NCBI GenBank assembly: GCA_029433345.1
Contig: JAQTHY010000001.1
Coordinates: forward strand, 1,550,001-1,614,000
Direction: 5' to 3'
Source of the DNA: Orbaceae bacterium ESL0727
GTDB taxonomy: Bacteria; Pseudomonadota; Gammaproteobacteria; Enterobacterales; Orbaceae
Length of the DNA stretch: 64,000 nucleotides
Under the pieces are notes generated by a model. The model did no database searches. It saw only the letters and a program-made list of their open reading frames with translations, and had not been told where the DNA came from. This document shows, in pieces, positions 52,985-63,073 of this stretch; positions within the stretch are counted from its first letter, which is position 1; each line of letters starts with the position of its first letter. Both the position numbers and the translations under genes were made by a program.

Positions 52985-55312
52985 ATGCGATTTTATTCCT
53001 ATGATTATGTAGCATTTATCTTTTCAATCAGCTGCTTGCCTTTACTCTTTTTAACTTCTTTACCATCAACATCGCAATGGTATGGTTGTTTCTATTTATT
53101 AATCTGTTTGGCGACATTATGTAATATAACACGTTCATTATTCGTATTATTAAGACCGTGCTTATTGTTGGTTACACTCTTTTTAGTGGGATTCTTATGG
53201 TCCACAGCATCGGCTAAACATTATCTAACCGCGGTTTTACCTTACATTGATAAAACATTATCTGTCACGGCTAAAGTTAAGAGTATTAATACCTTAACTC
53301 AAACTAATTGGATAGAACAACAACGCTATATTCAGTTTGATATTTTGCAAATTGAAGGGCGCGATAGCCAGCCAGATTTTTCGATTGCTGTCTTTTGGGA
53401 TCAACCTCAGCAACCAATGGCGGGACAAATATGGCACTTACAGTTAAAAACTAAAGTTGTCCATAATTACTTAAATGAAGGTGGTTTTGATAGTCAGCGT
53501 TTTGCTATAACAAATCGTAACTTATTATCAGCAAAAATCATTCAGGCTGATTTATTGCAAGAATCGATCAATTTGAAACAAACAATCGTCAATAATCTTT
53601 TACCTTATATTACCGCCTTTACTTATAAAGATCTCCTATTAGCACTTACGGTAGGTGACCGTTCACAGCTTACACCAGAAAGAAAAACGATGATGATGCA
53701 AACGGGTATTGCACATTTAATTGCGATATCTGGCATGCACATTATTTTAGTTTTTGCGATATCCTTATTTATAACCAAAAGTAGTCTATTTTTTCTGCCT
53801 AATCGATTTATGCATTATGCCATTCCTACGGTAGTAGGGTGGTTAGGTGCATTTTTTTATGCATGGTTATCGGGGATGAATCCCCCAGTTATGCGTGCAT
53901 TATTGGCGTTATCAATATGGATCATATTACGTTATAGACATGGACAGATTACTGCTTGGCAAAAAATAAATCGGATTATTGCGATTTTATTAGTCTATGA
54001 TCCCTTAATGATTCTATCAGAAAGTTTCTGGTTATCATGTTATGCCGTTATTAGCTTAATTTTTCTCTTTCAATGGGTACCATTACCGACAGCTATTTCC
54101 TACCAAAAACGATGGTATATAGTGAGATTATTGCATTTACAATTAGGCCTAACACTATTATTTCTCCCCATTCAGTTAGTGATCTTTCAAGGAATAAGCT
54201 CAGTATCCTTATTGGCTAATTTAATTGCTATTCCGATGGTGACGATTGTCACTTTTCCCGCGGTGTTAGCCGCGCTCTTATTTAGTTTTATGGATTTTTC
54301 CTATTTTGCATCTGGATGTTGGTGGCTTGCCGATAAATCGTTGGCATGGCTATTTTATGCGCTTTCTGGATTGAATATGGAGTGGATGACTTTCTCACAG
54401 AATTTTTTCGGACTCAGTTTGATAGGGTGGTTAGCAATTATTGCTTGGCGTACCAATTACTGGCGCTGTTTTTTACCGACCACTAGCGTAATTATACTAT
54501 TATTGCTGGCACCTTTCTTTAAACAGCAGAATTATCTTTGGCGTGTAGATATGTTAGATGTTGGACACGGTTTAGCGATTGTCATTCATAATGGTTCTTC
54601 TGCTATTTTATATGATACCGGCGCTAAATGGGAAAACAGTTCTGCCGCAGAGCGTGTGATTATACCTTTTTTAAAATGGCACGGTTTAACGGTTGACGGT
54701 ATTATCATTAGTCATCAACATAATGACCATATTGGTGGCTTATCCATTATACAAAAATATTATCCTCAGGCGTGGCTAATGAGTACCTCTAACCAATTGG
54801 TCAATGATTTTGCCTGTATTGCGGGAGAGAGAATAAAATGGCAACATTTAACCTTTGATCTGTTATGGCCAGAGCGATTAGTACCGCATGCCGGAAACGG
54901 GGATTCTTGTGTCGTCAAAATAAGTGATGGGCAATTTTCGATTCTTTTGACCGGCGATTTAGAGCGTCAACAAGAGTACTTATTAGCTGCTAAGTATCGA
55001 CAACAACTTTTTTCACAATTTTTACAAATACCCCATCATGGTAGTAATACTTCGTCAAGTTATGCGTTTCTTGGGCAAGTTAAGCCACAAATTTCACTGG
55101 CATCAACATCACGGTATAATCCTTGGAAATTGCCGTCATATAAAGTTATGTCGCGCTATGCGACATTCAATTTACCTACTTATGTGACTGCACAAACTGG
55201 ACAAATTAGCCTCTATTTCACGGATAAAAATTGGTACTTAAATCGAATGAGACACGAAATAAAACCTAGATGGTATCATCAATGGTTTGGTGCTTTGCCA
55301 ATTTATGAGTAA
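52985..55312 (+). CDS. comEC: DNA uptake channel ComEC/Rec2
   Basis: Inner-membrane channel carrying one DNA strand into the cytoplasm during natural transformation. The 775-residue protein starts with several hydrophobic spans, contains the competence domain with LALTVGDRSQLTPERK and IAHLIAISGMHI near residues 220-255 and a second set of spans, then a C-terminal metallo-beta-lactamase domain (MLDVGHGLAIVI, SHQHNDHIGG with the HxHxDH motif, LLTGDLERQQE, PHHGSN). Position between ihfB and msbA matches E. coli ycaI. Whether the organism is competent is unknown. Confidence 0.95.
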   Translation: MRFYSYDYVAFIFSISCLPLLFLTSLPSTSQWYGCFYLLICLATLCNITRSLFVLLRPCLLLVTLFLVGFLWSTASAKHYLTAVLPYIDKTLSVTAKVKSINTLTQTNWIEQQRYIQFDILQIEGRDSQPDFSIAVFWDQPQQPMAGQIWHLQLKTKVVHNYLNEGGFDSQRFAITNRNLLSAKIIQADLLQESINLKQTIVNNLLPYITAFTYKDLLLALTVGDRSQLTPERKTMMMQTGIAHLIAISGMHIILVFAISLFITKSSLFFLPNRFMHYAIPTVVGWLGAFFYAWLSGMNPPVMRALLALSIWIILRYRHGQITAWQKINRIIAILLVYDPLMILSESFWLSCYAVISLIFLFQWVPLPTAISYQKRWYIVRLLHLQLGLTLLFLPIQLVIFQGISSVSLLANLIAIPMVTIVTFPAVLAALLFSFMDFSYFASGCWWLADKSLAWLFYALSGLNMEWMTFSQNFFGLSLIGWLAIIAWRTNYWRCFLPTTSVIILLLLAPFFKQQNYLWRVDMLDVGHGLAIVIHNGSSAILYDTGAKWENSSAAERVIIPFLKWHGLTVDGIIISHQHNDHIGGLSIIQKYYPQAWLMSTSNQLVNDFACIAGERIKWQHLTFDLLWPERLVPHAGNGDSCVVKISDGQFSILLTGDLERQQEYLLAAKYRQQLFSQFLQIPHHGSNTSSSYAFLGQVKPQISLASTSRYNPWKLPSYKVMSRYATFNLPTYVTAQTGQISLYFTDKNWYLNRMRHEIKPRWYHQWFGALPIYE

Positions 55313-55399
55313 AATAGACTGTTATTTTTTTAAGCTGTCGTGTTGATTGGCAAACTGTATAGAGATACAGATTATCAATCATATCGACAAGTAATTAAT

Positions 55400-57181
55400 A
55401 TGAGTGGAACTTCAGTGAATATAAATAATGTATCCATCGATAAAGACATGTCAACGTGGAAGACGTTTAAACGTCTATGGCCGCGTATTTCAATATATAA
55501 ATATTATTTAGTCTTGGTTGTGATTTGCTTGGTCATTAATGGGAGCACCGATACTTATTTGCTGTCATTAATCCAACCATTATTAGATAAAGGCTTTGGA
55601 GAAAGCAATCGACCATTACTATTTAATCTTGCTTTCGTTGTGACTGGTCTATTTATTATCAGAGGCATTTCCAATTATGCTTCGTCTTATATATTGGCTT
55701 GGATATCGGGGAAAATTGTCTTGAATATGCGACAAGATATTTTTGCCCATTTAGCCTATTCCCCAGTCAGTTTTTTTGATCAAAATTCGACAGGACGATT
55801 AATTTCACGCATTACCTTTGATTCAGAACAGATGGCATCATCATCCTCAGATGTTCTCATTACCGTGATTCGTGAAACGATTTATCTTCTTGGGCTAGTT
55901 TGCGTGATGTTTTATAACAGCTGGCAGCTCTCTATCATCCTACTTTTCATTGGTCCTGTGGTCGGTGTATTAATTGCCGTTATTTCACGTAAATTTAGAG
56001 TCATGAGTAAAAATATCCAAAACAGTATGGGACTTGTGACCATGACAACAGAACAGATGTTGCGTGGACATAAAGAGATGCTGATGTTTGGTGCACAACA
56101 AGTCGAAATTAATCATTTTAATAAAGTCAGTAATCATATTCGCCGTCTAGGTATGAAAATGATGTCAATTTCAGCTATGTCTACGCCGTTTATCCAGATT
56201 GTTGCGTCGATTGCGTTGTCATTTATTTTGATTATGGCGAGTTTCCAAAATGTTATTGATCTGACACCGGGTGAATTTACCGTTGTTTTTTCGGCCATGC
56301 TTGCATTAATGAAACCGTTAAAAGAGCTAACTAACGTCAATGCGAAATTCCAACGTGGTATGGCGGCTTGTCAAACATTATTTGCGCTGCTTGATGAACC
56401 ACGTGAACAAGATAATGGCATAATTGTGGCTAAACATGTTAAGGGTAATATTGAATTTAAAGATGTCTCTTTCACCTATCCAACACGTGAACATCCGGCT
56501 TTAATTGATACCAGCTTTACCGTTCCTGCGGGTAAAACAGTTGCTTTGGTTGGGCGTTCAGGTTCGGGTAAAACAACAATTGCCAGCTTGTTAACACGTT
56601 TTTATGATATTAAGCAGGGTGAAATTTTAATTGATAATATTGATATTAAAGATTACACCTTGGCTTCATTACGTAATCAAATTGGTTTAGTGTCACAAAA
56701 TGTGCATCTTTTCCCTGATACGATTGCCAATAATATTGCTTATGGATGCATCGGTAAATATAACCGAGAAGAGATTGAAAAAGCCGCAAGACTTGCACAT
56801 GTTATGGATTTTATTGATGATCTAGAAAATGGTTTAGATACGGTCATTGGTGAAAATGGTGTATTACTGTCTGGCGGACAACGACAACGCGTTGCCATTG
56901 CACGTGCGCTATTACGTGATAACCCTATTTTGATTCTCGATGAAGCAACTTCAGCACTGGATACCGAGTCAGAAAAAGCAATTCAGGCTGCATTAGATGA
57001 ATTACAAAAGAATCGAACTTCTATTGTGATTGCGCATCGGTTATCAACAATTGAAAATGCTGACCAAATTTTGGTGGTCAGTGATGGGCGTATTGTTGAA
57101 CGTGGTACCCATAAAGCATTGCTTGAAGCACAAGGTGCCTATTTCCAATTATATCAAATGCAATTTAGTGATCATAAATAG
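55400..57181 (+). CDS. msbA: Lipid A export ATP-binding/permease protein MsbA
   Basis: Homodimeric ABC flippase moving core-lipid A across the inner membrane. Six membrane spans (about residues 30-320) precede the ATPase domain with Walker A GRSGSGKTT, signature LSGGQRQRVAIARALL, Walker B ILILDEATSAL and switch His in IVIAHRLS. The start (MSGTSVNINNV...) is chosen as the first ATG before DMSTWKTFKRLWPRIS; it adds about 10 residues to the E. coli N-terminus and its ribosome site is weak. lpxK follows 160 nt later. Length 593. Confidence 0.97.
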   Translation: MSGTSVNINNVSIDKDMSTWKTFKRLWPRISIYKYYLVLVVICLVINGSTDTYLLSLIQPLLDKGFGESNRPLLFNLAFVVTGLFIIRGISNYASSYILAWISGKIVLNMRQDIFAHLAYSPVSFFDQNSTGRLISRITFDSEQMASSSSDVLITVIRETIYLLGLVCVMFYNSWQLSIILLFIGPVVGVLIAVISRKFRVMSKNIQNSMGLVTMTTEQMLRGHKEMLMFGAQQVEINHFNKVSNHIRRLGMKMMSISAMSTPFIQIVASIALSFILIMASFQNVIDLTPGEFTVVFSAMLALMKPLKELTNVNAKFQRGMAACQTLFALLDEPREQDNGIIVAKHVKGNIEFKDVSFTYPTREHPALIDTSFTVPAGKTVALVGRSGSGKTTIASLLTRFYDIKQGEILIDNIDIKDYTLASLRNQIGLVSQNVHLFPDTIANNIAYGCIGKYNREEIEKAARLAHVMDFIDDLENGLDTVIGENGVLLSGGQRQRVAIARALLRDNPILILDEATSALDTESEKAIQAALDELQKNRTSIVIAHRLSTIENADQILVVSDGRIVERGTHKALLEAQGAYFQLYQMQFSDHK

Positions 57182-57341
57182 CGTGATATTTATCCTTCAT
57201 TGTGGTGAATTTATCAATTGCTAATCGCGCGAAGTCTGTCTATTTTTTATTATCGCGCATGGGCGAAATCAGTAGTGGTTAAGATAACATCACCCCTTGA
57301 AGGTCAACGAGTATAGATAGCAAATAATAGTGAAGATATAA

Positions 57342-58373
57342 ATGCACACAATGATCGAAAAACTGTGGTATGGCAAAAACAGATTATATTGGCTGTTGAT
57401 TCCATTTTCTTTACTCTATGGCGCCGTGGTGGTATTGCGCCGTTATTTATATCAGAAACACATTTTTAAAACATGGCGAGTGCCTGTTCCAGTTGTCGTT
57501 ATTGGCAATCTATCTGTAGGGGGAAATGGTAAAACCCCTTTAGTTGTCACGTTTGTCACCGCATTAAAAGAACGTGGCTTAAAAGTAGGCATTGTATCGC
57601 GTGGTTATGGTGGCCATGCTTCGCATTATCCGGTGATTGTCGATAACCATACCAGCACAGCGATTGCAGGGGATGAGCCAATACTGATTTATCAACGTAC
57701 CCAAGTGCCTTTAGCGGTTTCCCCGAATCGTTGCGAGGCTGTCAAAGCGTTATTAGCTAATTTTGAGTTGGATCTCATTTTAACCGATGATGGCTTACAA
57801 CATTATCAGCTCGAACGTGATGTCGAAGTGGTCGTGATTGATAGTCATCGGCAATTTGGCAATGGCTGGTGGTTACCGGCGGGGCCTTTGCGTGAACGAC
57901 CAAATCGTCTAAAAACGGTTGATCTGATTATGATGAATGGATTAACTGAAAATCATCAAATTAACCATATCTATCCCGATAAAACCTATACCATGATATT
58001 AAAGCCGCTTTATGTGGTTAATCTGTTAACGGGTGAGCAGCGGCAGCTAACAGATTTAGAACAGATCTGTGCCATTGCGGGAATTAGTCATCCTGAACGT
58101 TTTTTTATGATGCTCAAAAAGTTGCATGCAAAGGTGATTAAAACAGTCGCTTTTGCCGATCATCAAAATTTTACTGAGCCTTTATTAAATACTGTCGCCA
58201 CTGATAGACAAGCATTATTAATGACCGAAAAAGATGCGGTCAAATGCCGACCATTTGCTAAGTCGAATTGGTGGTATTTACCAATAGAAGCCGTTGTGCC
58301 TTTGCCAGCCATTGATCAACTTTATGCGTTGATCAATCAAGCGGTAGCTAAAAATAAGTTGTCAAAAGGATAA
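57342..58373 (+). CDS. lpxK: Tetraacyldisaccharide 4'-kinase LpxK
   Basis: Membrane-associated kinase adding the 4'-phosphate of lipid A. The N-terminal membrane anchor LLIPFSLLYGAVVVLRRYLY is followed by the P-loop GNLSVGGNGKTPLVV (about 50-64) and RGYGG, then TDDGLQHYQL (the catalytic base region) and FGNGWWLPAGPLRERPNRL. MTEKDAVKCRPFA is also conserved. The ATG at 57342 has GAAG upstream; a later ATG (MIEKLW) aligns with E. coli but lacks a site. Trm112-like ycaR follows after 3 nt. Confidence 0.97.
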   Translation: MHTMIEKLWYGKNRLYWLLIPFSLLYGAVVVLRRYLYQKHIFKTWRVPVPVVVIGNLSVGGNGKTPLVVTFVTALKERGLKVGIVSRGYGGHASHYPVIVDNHTSTAIAGDEPILIYQRTQVPLAVSPNRCEAVKALLANFELDLILTDDGLQHYQLERDVEVVVIDSHRQFGNGWWLPAGPLRERPNRLKTVDLIMMNGLTENHQINHIYPDKTYTMILKPLYVVNLLTGEQRQLTDLEQICAIAGISHPERFFMMLKKLHAKVIKTVAFADHQNFTEPLLNTVATDRQALLMTEKDAVKCRPFAKSNWWYLPIEAVVPLPAIDQLYALINQAVAKNKLSKG

Positions 58374-58376
58374 AAA

Positions 58377-58637
58377 ATGAAAGAGATATTACTTAATGCA
58401 ATAGTTTGCCCACAATGTCATGGTAAATTGCAGTTTGATGCTACCCACCAACAGTTGATTTGCCAAACTGATAAACTGATCTATCCGATTATAGATGGCA
58501 TTCCTGTATTATTAACTAGCGAAGCAACGTCTTTCCCAGCTGATAACCAGTATGTGACAGCGTCTGTCATTGAAACAGATACAGCAATCAATAATAACAA
58601 TCAAACTGAAAATGAAGGTCAGTATGATGACAAATAA
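58377..58637 (+). CDS. ycaR: Trm112-like protein YcaR
   Basis: Small zinc-ribbon-like Trm112 family protein (UPF0434); the role in this operon is not established. [38 protein letters not shown] are conserved, with a CPQC pair and a later Cys. It is 86 residues, longer than E. coli (60), due to a polar C-terminal tail that overlaps the kdsB start by 14 nt. It sits between lpxK and kdsB as in E. coli. Confidence 0.9.
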   Translation: MKEILLNAIVCPQCHGKLQFDATHQQLICQTDKLIYPIIDGIPVLLTSEATSFPADNQYVTASVIETDTAINNNNQTENEGQYDDK

Positions 58638-59400
58638 ATTAAAATTTTCAGTTATTATTCCCGCTAGATACGCATCAAGCCGTTTACCGGCTAAACCACT
58701 TGCCGATATAGAAGGCAAACCTATGATTGTACGGGTGATGGAGCAAGCTAAAAAGTCATCAGCTGCTCGTGTCATTATTGCTACAGATCATCAGCAAGTA
58801 TTTGATGTTGTTAACGCGCATGGTGGAGAGGCGATTTTAACCAGTGATCAACATAAATCAGGTACTGAACGTTTAGCTGAAGTGATCAATCGTTATCAAT
58901 TTGCTGATGATGAAGTTGTCGTTAATGTACAAGGGGATGAACCGTTGATTCCACCGATGATTATTGATCAAGTGGCAAATAATTTGGTTCAGTACAAAAC
59001 AGGTATGGCAACTTTAGCCGTGCCGATTACTTGTGCTGAAGAAGCTTTTGATCATAATGCGGTTAAAGTTGTGACTGATAAAGACGGTTATGCACTTTAC
59101 TTTTCACGGGCCACTATTCCTTGGGATCGCGATCGCTTTGCCAAATCAATAGAGGATATTGGCGATAACTATTTACGTCATATTGGTATTTATGCTTATC
59201 GTGCAGGCTTTATTCGTCAATATATTCAGTGGGCACCTTCCAAATTGGAACAGATCGAAATGTTAGAGCAGTTACGTGTACTGTGGTATGGCGAAAAAAT
59301 CCATGTTGCTGTTGCGAAACAGGCGCCATCCGTGGGTGTGGATACGATGGAAGATCTACAAAAAGTGCGTGAAATTTTCAAAACTGCCAATCAAGGCTGA
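58624..59400 (+). CDS. kdsB: 3-deoxy-manno-octulosonate cytidylyltransferase
   Basis: Activates Kdo with CTP for lipopolysaccharide inner core synthesis. [34 protein letters not shown] is the nucleotide-binding N-terminus; [12 protein letters not shown] and [14 protein letters not shown] are conserved. The ATG at 58624 has AAGG upstream and overlaps the end of ycaR by 14 nt; another ATG follows directly. Length 258, normal (E. coli 248). A dispersed motif and a long 13-bp array follow the stop. Confidence 0.97.
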   Translation: MMTNKLKFSVIIPARYASSRLPAKPLADIEGKPMIVRVMEQAKKSSAARVIIATDHQQVFDVVNAHGGEAILTSDQHKSGTERLAEVINRYQFADDEVVVNVQGDEPLIPPMIIDQVANNLVQYKTGMATLAVPITCAEEAFDHNAVKVVTDKDGYALYFSRATIPWDRDRFAKSIEDIGDNYLRHIGIYAYRAGFIRQYIQWAPSKLEQIEMLEQLRVLWYGEKIHVAVAKQAPSVGVDTMEDLQKVREIFKTANQG

Positions 59401-59425
59401 TTCATTTTAGATAGCAACTAAGAAA

Positions 59426-59455
59426 ATTATACATAAACGTATAGTAACTCTGAAA
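59426..59455 (-). repeat. Dispersed 30-bp motif, copy after kdsB
   Basis: On the minus strand: TTTCAGAGTTACTATACG then TTTATGTATAAT. It lies 17 nt from the start of the 13-bp array at 59473. Confidence 0.75.
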
Positions 59456-59472
59456 CATTGATATGAAAGATT

Positions 59473-59654
59473 ATGTTAGAACATTGTTTTAATGCACTGT
59501 TTTAAAACATTTTTCTGGAATATTTTTCTAGGGCGTAGTGCTAACATATTGTTCTAAAGCATAGTTATAAAACATTGTTCTAAAACATAGCTCCAAAAAA
59601 TCGTCCTAAACCAGAGTTCTAAAATAGAGTTCTAAAATAAAGTTCTATAACATC
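59473..59654 (+). repeat. 13-bp tandem array, 14 consecutive degenerate units
   Basis: Fourteen 13-mers align without a single length change, e.g. GTTTTAAAACATT (59499), GTTCTAAAGCATA (59551), GTTATAAAACATT (59564), GTTCTAAAACATA (59577), GTTCTAAAATAGA (59616), GTTCTAAAATAAA (59629). Consensus GTTCTAAAACATT. It fills most of the 305-nt gap between convergent kdsB and marC; no gene was seen. Confidence 0.85.
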
Positions 59655-59705
59655 AGATAGAATTTTAGCGTTACGCCTTAGTTGCTATTTATTTTAGCGG
59701 TATTT

Positions 59706-60368
59706 TTAAATATTTGGGAAATTGATAATAATCTCTTTAATACCATTAATCACAAATTGTGTGCCCATACAGACGAGCAAAAATCCCATCACCCGCGATG
59801 TGGCCTCAACACCGCTTTTCCCCATAAACCGCATAATACTGCCGGCGCTGCGCATACAAAACCATAAGATAATGCAAAGCAATAGTGGTACGATAATCGA
59901 AGCGGTGTAAACTACCCATTTAGAAACAACATAACCGCCATTATTAACGGTCGATGCGACAGTTATCACCATGGCAATGGTACCCGGTCCTGCAGTACTT
60001 GGAATAGCAAGTGGTACGAAGGCAATATTGCTATCTGCTTGCTCTTTTTTATGGGTGGCCTCAATATTTTTATAAGAAGGCTGCTGTGGAAAGAGCATGC
60101 GAAAACCGATTAATCCAACAATCATGCCCCCAGCAATACGTAAACCCGGAATCGATATTCCGAACGTATTCATCACAAGTTGACCACAATAAAATGAGAT
60201 CACTAAAATAATGAACACATAAATACAGGTCATTTTTGATTGGTAATTACGTTCTTCATTGGTCATATCACCGGATAAGCCGAGTAATAGGACAACGGTG
60301 GTGAAAGGATTGGTTAATGGAATCAAGAGAATTAAGCCAAAAGCGATGGCTTGTAAGAGTTCTAACAT
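59706..60368 (-). CDS. marC: MarC family inner-membrane protein
   Basis: Six-span membrane protein of the MarC family, close to E. coli MarC itself; function unknown (once linked to multidrug resistance). Conserved blocks: [74 protein letters not shown] and [16 protein letters not shown]. The ATG giving MLELLQAI was chosen by homology (220 residues, E. coli 221). The 351-nt gap before ssb (60369-60719) holds only the two promoters' regions; nothing else was seen. Confidence 0.93.
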   Translation of the reverse strand: MLELLQAIAFGLILLIPLTNPFTTVVLLLGLSGDMTNEERNYQSKMTCIYVFIILVISFYCGQLVMNTFGISIPGLRIAGGMIVGLIGFRMLFPQQPSYKNIEATHKKEQADSNIAFVPLAIPSTAGPGTIAMVITVASTVNNGGYVVSKWVVYTASIIVPLLLCIILWFCMRSAGSIMRFMGKSGVEATSRVMGFLLVCMGTQFVINGIKEIIINFPNI

Positions 60369-60719
60369 AATCGTAATTATTCTTTTTATTGATAGAAAAG
60401 TTAATTTAGTATAGTTGAAATAGATTGGAAGATGAAGCATAAATAGGGGAATTCATGCTATCGACTCCTATCTATTTGTTACTTTTAAATATAACGGTTT
60501 TATTTTGCCGATACTGGCTTGTGGTCTACCCATGTCAAACAAAATTGGTGAGATTGATGCAATGTTCAGGTGAATAAATTGATTACTTCACTTCGTGAAT
60601 AAGGAATTTGCGAGATAGATTCCATTATGAAATTAAATTCCATGCTGTTATGTACTGATCATGTTACAATAGCCAAATTATTATGTCGTTTATTTAATGA
60701 ATATTGTTAGGAGTTTATA

Positions 60720-61238
60720 ATGGCAAATCGAGGTATAAATAAAGTCATTTTAGTTGGTAACTTAGGACAAGATCCTGAAATTCGTTATCTACCAAATGGC
60801 AATGCAGTCGCCAATTTTAGTGTGGCTACATCTGAATCATGGAAAGATAAACAGACAGGTGAAACCAAAGATAGAACTGAATGGCACCGTGTTGTGGTAT
60901 TTGGAAAGTTAGCTGAAGTGGTGGGGGAATACGTTAAAAAAGGTTCTCAAGTCTATCTTGAAGGTCAATTACAAACTCGTAAATGGCAAGATCAAAGTGG
61001 TACTGATCGTTATACAACTGAAGTGGTGATTAATCCGATTGGCGGAACATTGCAAATTTTAGGATCACGAAATGCCAACAATGGTGCAGATGAAGCGGCA
61101 TGGGGACAGAGTGCTAACAATACTTCATCAGCACCACGACAAGCTAAACCTGCCCCAACTGTTGCACCATCACAGGCTGCGCCAGCACCAAAATCCGCTG
61201 AACCACCGATGGATTTTGATGATGATATTCCATTCTAA
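60720..61238 (+). CDS. ssb: Single-stranded DNA-binding protein
   Basis: Essential ssDNA-binding protein for replication and repair. The N-terminal OB fold begins [40 protein letters not shown]; a flexible Pro/Ala/Gln linker follows, and the acidic tip DFDDDIPF that recruits partners ends the protein. Length 172 (E. coli 178). AGGAG precedes the start. In E. coli it is divergent from uvrA; here it stands alone beside marC. Confidence 0.98.
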   Translation: MANRGINKVILVGNLGQDPEIRYLPNGNAVANFSVATSESWKDKQTGETKDRTEWHRVVVFGKLAEVVGEYVKKGSQVYLEGQLQTRKWQDQSGTDRYTTEVVINPIGGTLQILGSRNANNGADEAAWGQSANNTSSAPRQAKPAPTVAPSQAAPAPKSAEPPMDFDDDIPF

Positions 61239-61294
61239 TAGGTATCTTTATCGTTATTTTTTGGCAATTGCATGATTGTATGTTGCCTGTCATC

Positions 61295-61321
61295 ATTCCG
61301 TCGGCTTGTGGTCGGCGGTAT
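61295..61321. repeat. REP-like palindrome 4, after ssb
   Basis: Arms ATTCCGTCGGC and GTCGGCGGTAT (with intervening TTGTG) form an imperfect stem of the same palindrome family, 57 nt after the ssb stop. Confidence 0.55.
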
Positions 61322-61490
61322 TTAACCGCAGTAAAAAACGTTAGTATTTCACACTATGTATAGGTAGTTGTGAATTTTTACATATTGTTTTACCGATTAA
61401 AACCTATAAAGTGAGATGATTAAATTCTGCCTTTTATCACTCTCCATTTTCCCTAGATCAATTAACCATAACCGTAAAATAAGGCCTTTA

Positions 61491-61656
61491 TTTTATAATT
61501 TACTGTTTTCGAAAATATAGTTTTATAAATTACCGTTTTAGGAATTATAGATTTATAAACTACAGCTTTATAAACTATAGTTGTTAAGAACAATAGTTTT
61601 AAGAACAATAGTTTTAAGAACAATAGTTTTAAGAACTACAATTTTAAAACCGCAAA
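61491..61656 (+). repeat. 15-bp tandem array, 11 degenerate units, upstream of corA
   Basis: Units read in order include TTTTATAATTTACTG, TTTTCGAAAATATAG, TTTTATAAATTACCG, TTTTAGGAATTATAG, CTTTATAAACTATAG, then two exact TTTTAAGAACAATAG copies. Only one unit is 16 nt. The 637-nt gap from ssb to corA (61239-61875) also holds two REP-like palindromes and a TATAAT at 61701, but no gene. Confidence 0.85.
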
Positions 61657-61785
61657 GATTGGATAGAAAAACGACCATAGGAATTTTACGTTAAAACGAG
61701 TATAATGCCATGTTTTATTTTTTATTATCAATGGATGATTTATATTCATTATCCTTAAAGGTAGTGATTGTATTTTGAGTTTAGT

Positions 61786-61810
61786 ATTCTGCCGATGATA
61801 TCGACAGAAT
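61786..61810. repeat. REP-like palindrome 5, upstream of corA
   Basis: ATTCTGCCGA and TCGACAGAAT around TGATA form a 10-bp stem with one G-U pair. It lies in the corA leader region, 66 nt before the start codon. Confidence 0.7.
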
Positions 61811-61875
61811 GTGGCAGAAGAAGGGTTTTTGATGGGGCGATGCCCTATGGCCCACTGATTTTTAAGGAGGCCTTA

Positions 61876-62820
61876 ATGATTAATGCTTTTGGATTAAAAC
61901 ATAAAAAATTAGTCAAGCTTAATGACGAAGGCAATGTTAAGGATGCGGTATGGGTTGATTTAGTTGAGCCAGATGAACAAGATCGTGATTTTGTTTTAAC
62001 GCATTTGGGACAAAATTTAGCCACTAGCATCGAGTTGGATGATATCGAAGCATCCGCCCGTTTTTTTGAAGATCATGAAGGATTACATGTCCACTCCTTC
62101 TTCTTTTATGAAGATGCTGAAGATAGAGCCGGTAACTCAACTGTAGCCTTTACAATTCATAATGGGCGATTATTTACCTTAAGAGAACGCGATTTACCAG
62201 CATTTCGTTTATATCGTATGCGTTCGCGTTATCAAAATATGATTGATGGTAATGCTTATGAAGTGTTGCTCGATCTGTTTGAGGTCAAAGTCGAACAGTT
62301 AGCTGATCAGATTGAAAATATATACAGCGAATTAGAAGAACTCAGTTTGATCATTATGGATCGTTCCGCCCAAGAGCATTATGATGAAGCAATTACGTCA
62401 CTTGCCGAACTCGAGGATACCGCATGGAAAGTGAGGCTATGTTTGATGGATAGTCAACGTGCGGTTAACTATATTGTTCGACGTGCCAAAATGCCAGCGG
62501 ATCAGTTAGAGCAGGCCCGTGAAGTTATCCGCGATATTGAATCACTCGTGCCGCATAATGAATCATTATTCCAAAAAGTGAACTTCTTAATGCAGGCGGC
62601 CACCAGTTTTATTAATATTGAGCAGAGCCGCATTATTAAGATTTTCTCGGTCGTATCGGTTGTCTTTTTGCCACCAACAGTAGTTGCTTCTTCATATGGT
62701 ATGAATTTTGATTTTATGCCGGAACTTCGTTGGACGTATGGTTACCCTTTTGCATTAATATTAATGTTATTAGCCGGTATTGCACCATATATCTATTTTA
62801 AAGCGAAAAAATGGTTATAA
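61876..62820 (+). CDS. corA: Magnesium/cobalt transporter CorA
   Basis: Pentameric channel, the main constitutive magnesium uptake system. The start at MINAFGLKH was chosen because AAGGAGG lies 6 nt before it and the length becomes 314, like E. coli (316); a longer frame upstream is not conserved. A long cytoplasmic domain ([55 protein letters not shown]) leads to two C-terminal spans with the [11 protein letters not shown] signature loop between them. It stands alone. Confidence 0.98.
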   Translation: MINAFGLKHKKLVKLNDEGNVKDAVWVDLVEPDEQDRDFVLTHLGQNLATSIELDDIEASARFFEDHEGLHVHSFFFYEDAEDRAGNSTVAFTIHNGRLFTLRERDLPAFRLYRMRSRYQNMIDGNAYEVLLDLFEVKVEQLADQIENIYSELEELSLIIMDRSAQEHYDEAITSLAELEDTAWKVRLCLMDSQRAVNYIVRRAKMPADQLEQAREVIRDIESLVPHNESLFQKVNFLMQAATSFINIEQSRIIKIFSVVSVVFLPPTVVASSYGMNFDFMPELRWTYGYPFALILMLLAGIAPYIYFKAKKWL

Positions 62821-63073
62821 GATCGCTTAGCGTTTAATGATTACTTGTGAATGACCAAAGATGATAGGGTAAGTGTTTTTAACACTGCGCTCTATCTTGT
62901 TATTATGTGTCTGGTTTTCGTATTATAAGTAATTGGCGGCAAAATAAGTTAGACTATTTTTGCGTGCAGATGAGTCACATAAGTATGCAGCGTACAAGAT
63001 TTTGTCTACATAGTGAATATCAACAATTATGCTAAATGCATCGTGATTGACAATATAGGCGGAGTGAATTCAG

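Noticed and set aside
52985-55312. Haemophilus-type DNA uptake sequences accompanying comEC
   Set aside because: The core AAGTGCGGT was not noticed as a recurrent word in the window, so no uptake-signal bias of that type is supported.
59473-59654. Possible CRISPR array
   Set aside because: Units are only 13 bp, contiguous, with no unique spacers and no cas genes in the window.
61768-61875. Extended corA start upstream
   Set aside because: The extra 36 residues run through a REP-like palindrome and are not conserved; AAGGAGG directly precedes the ATG at 61876.
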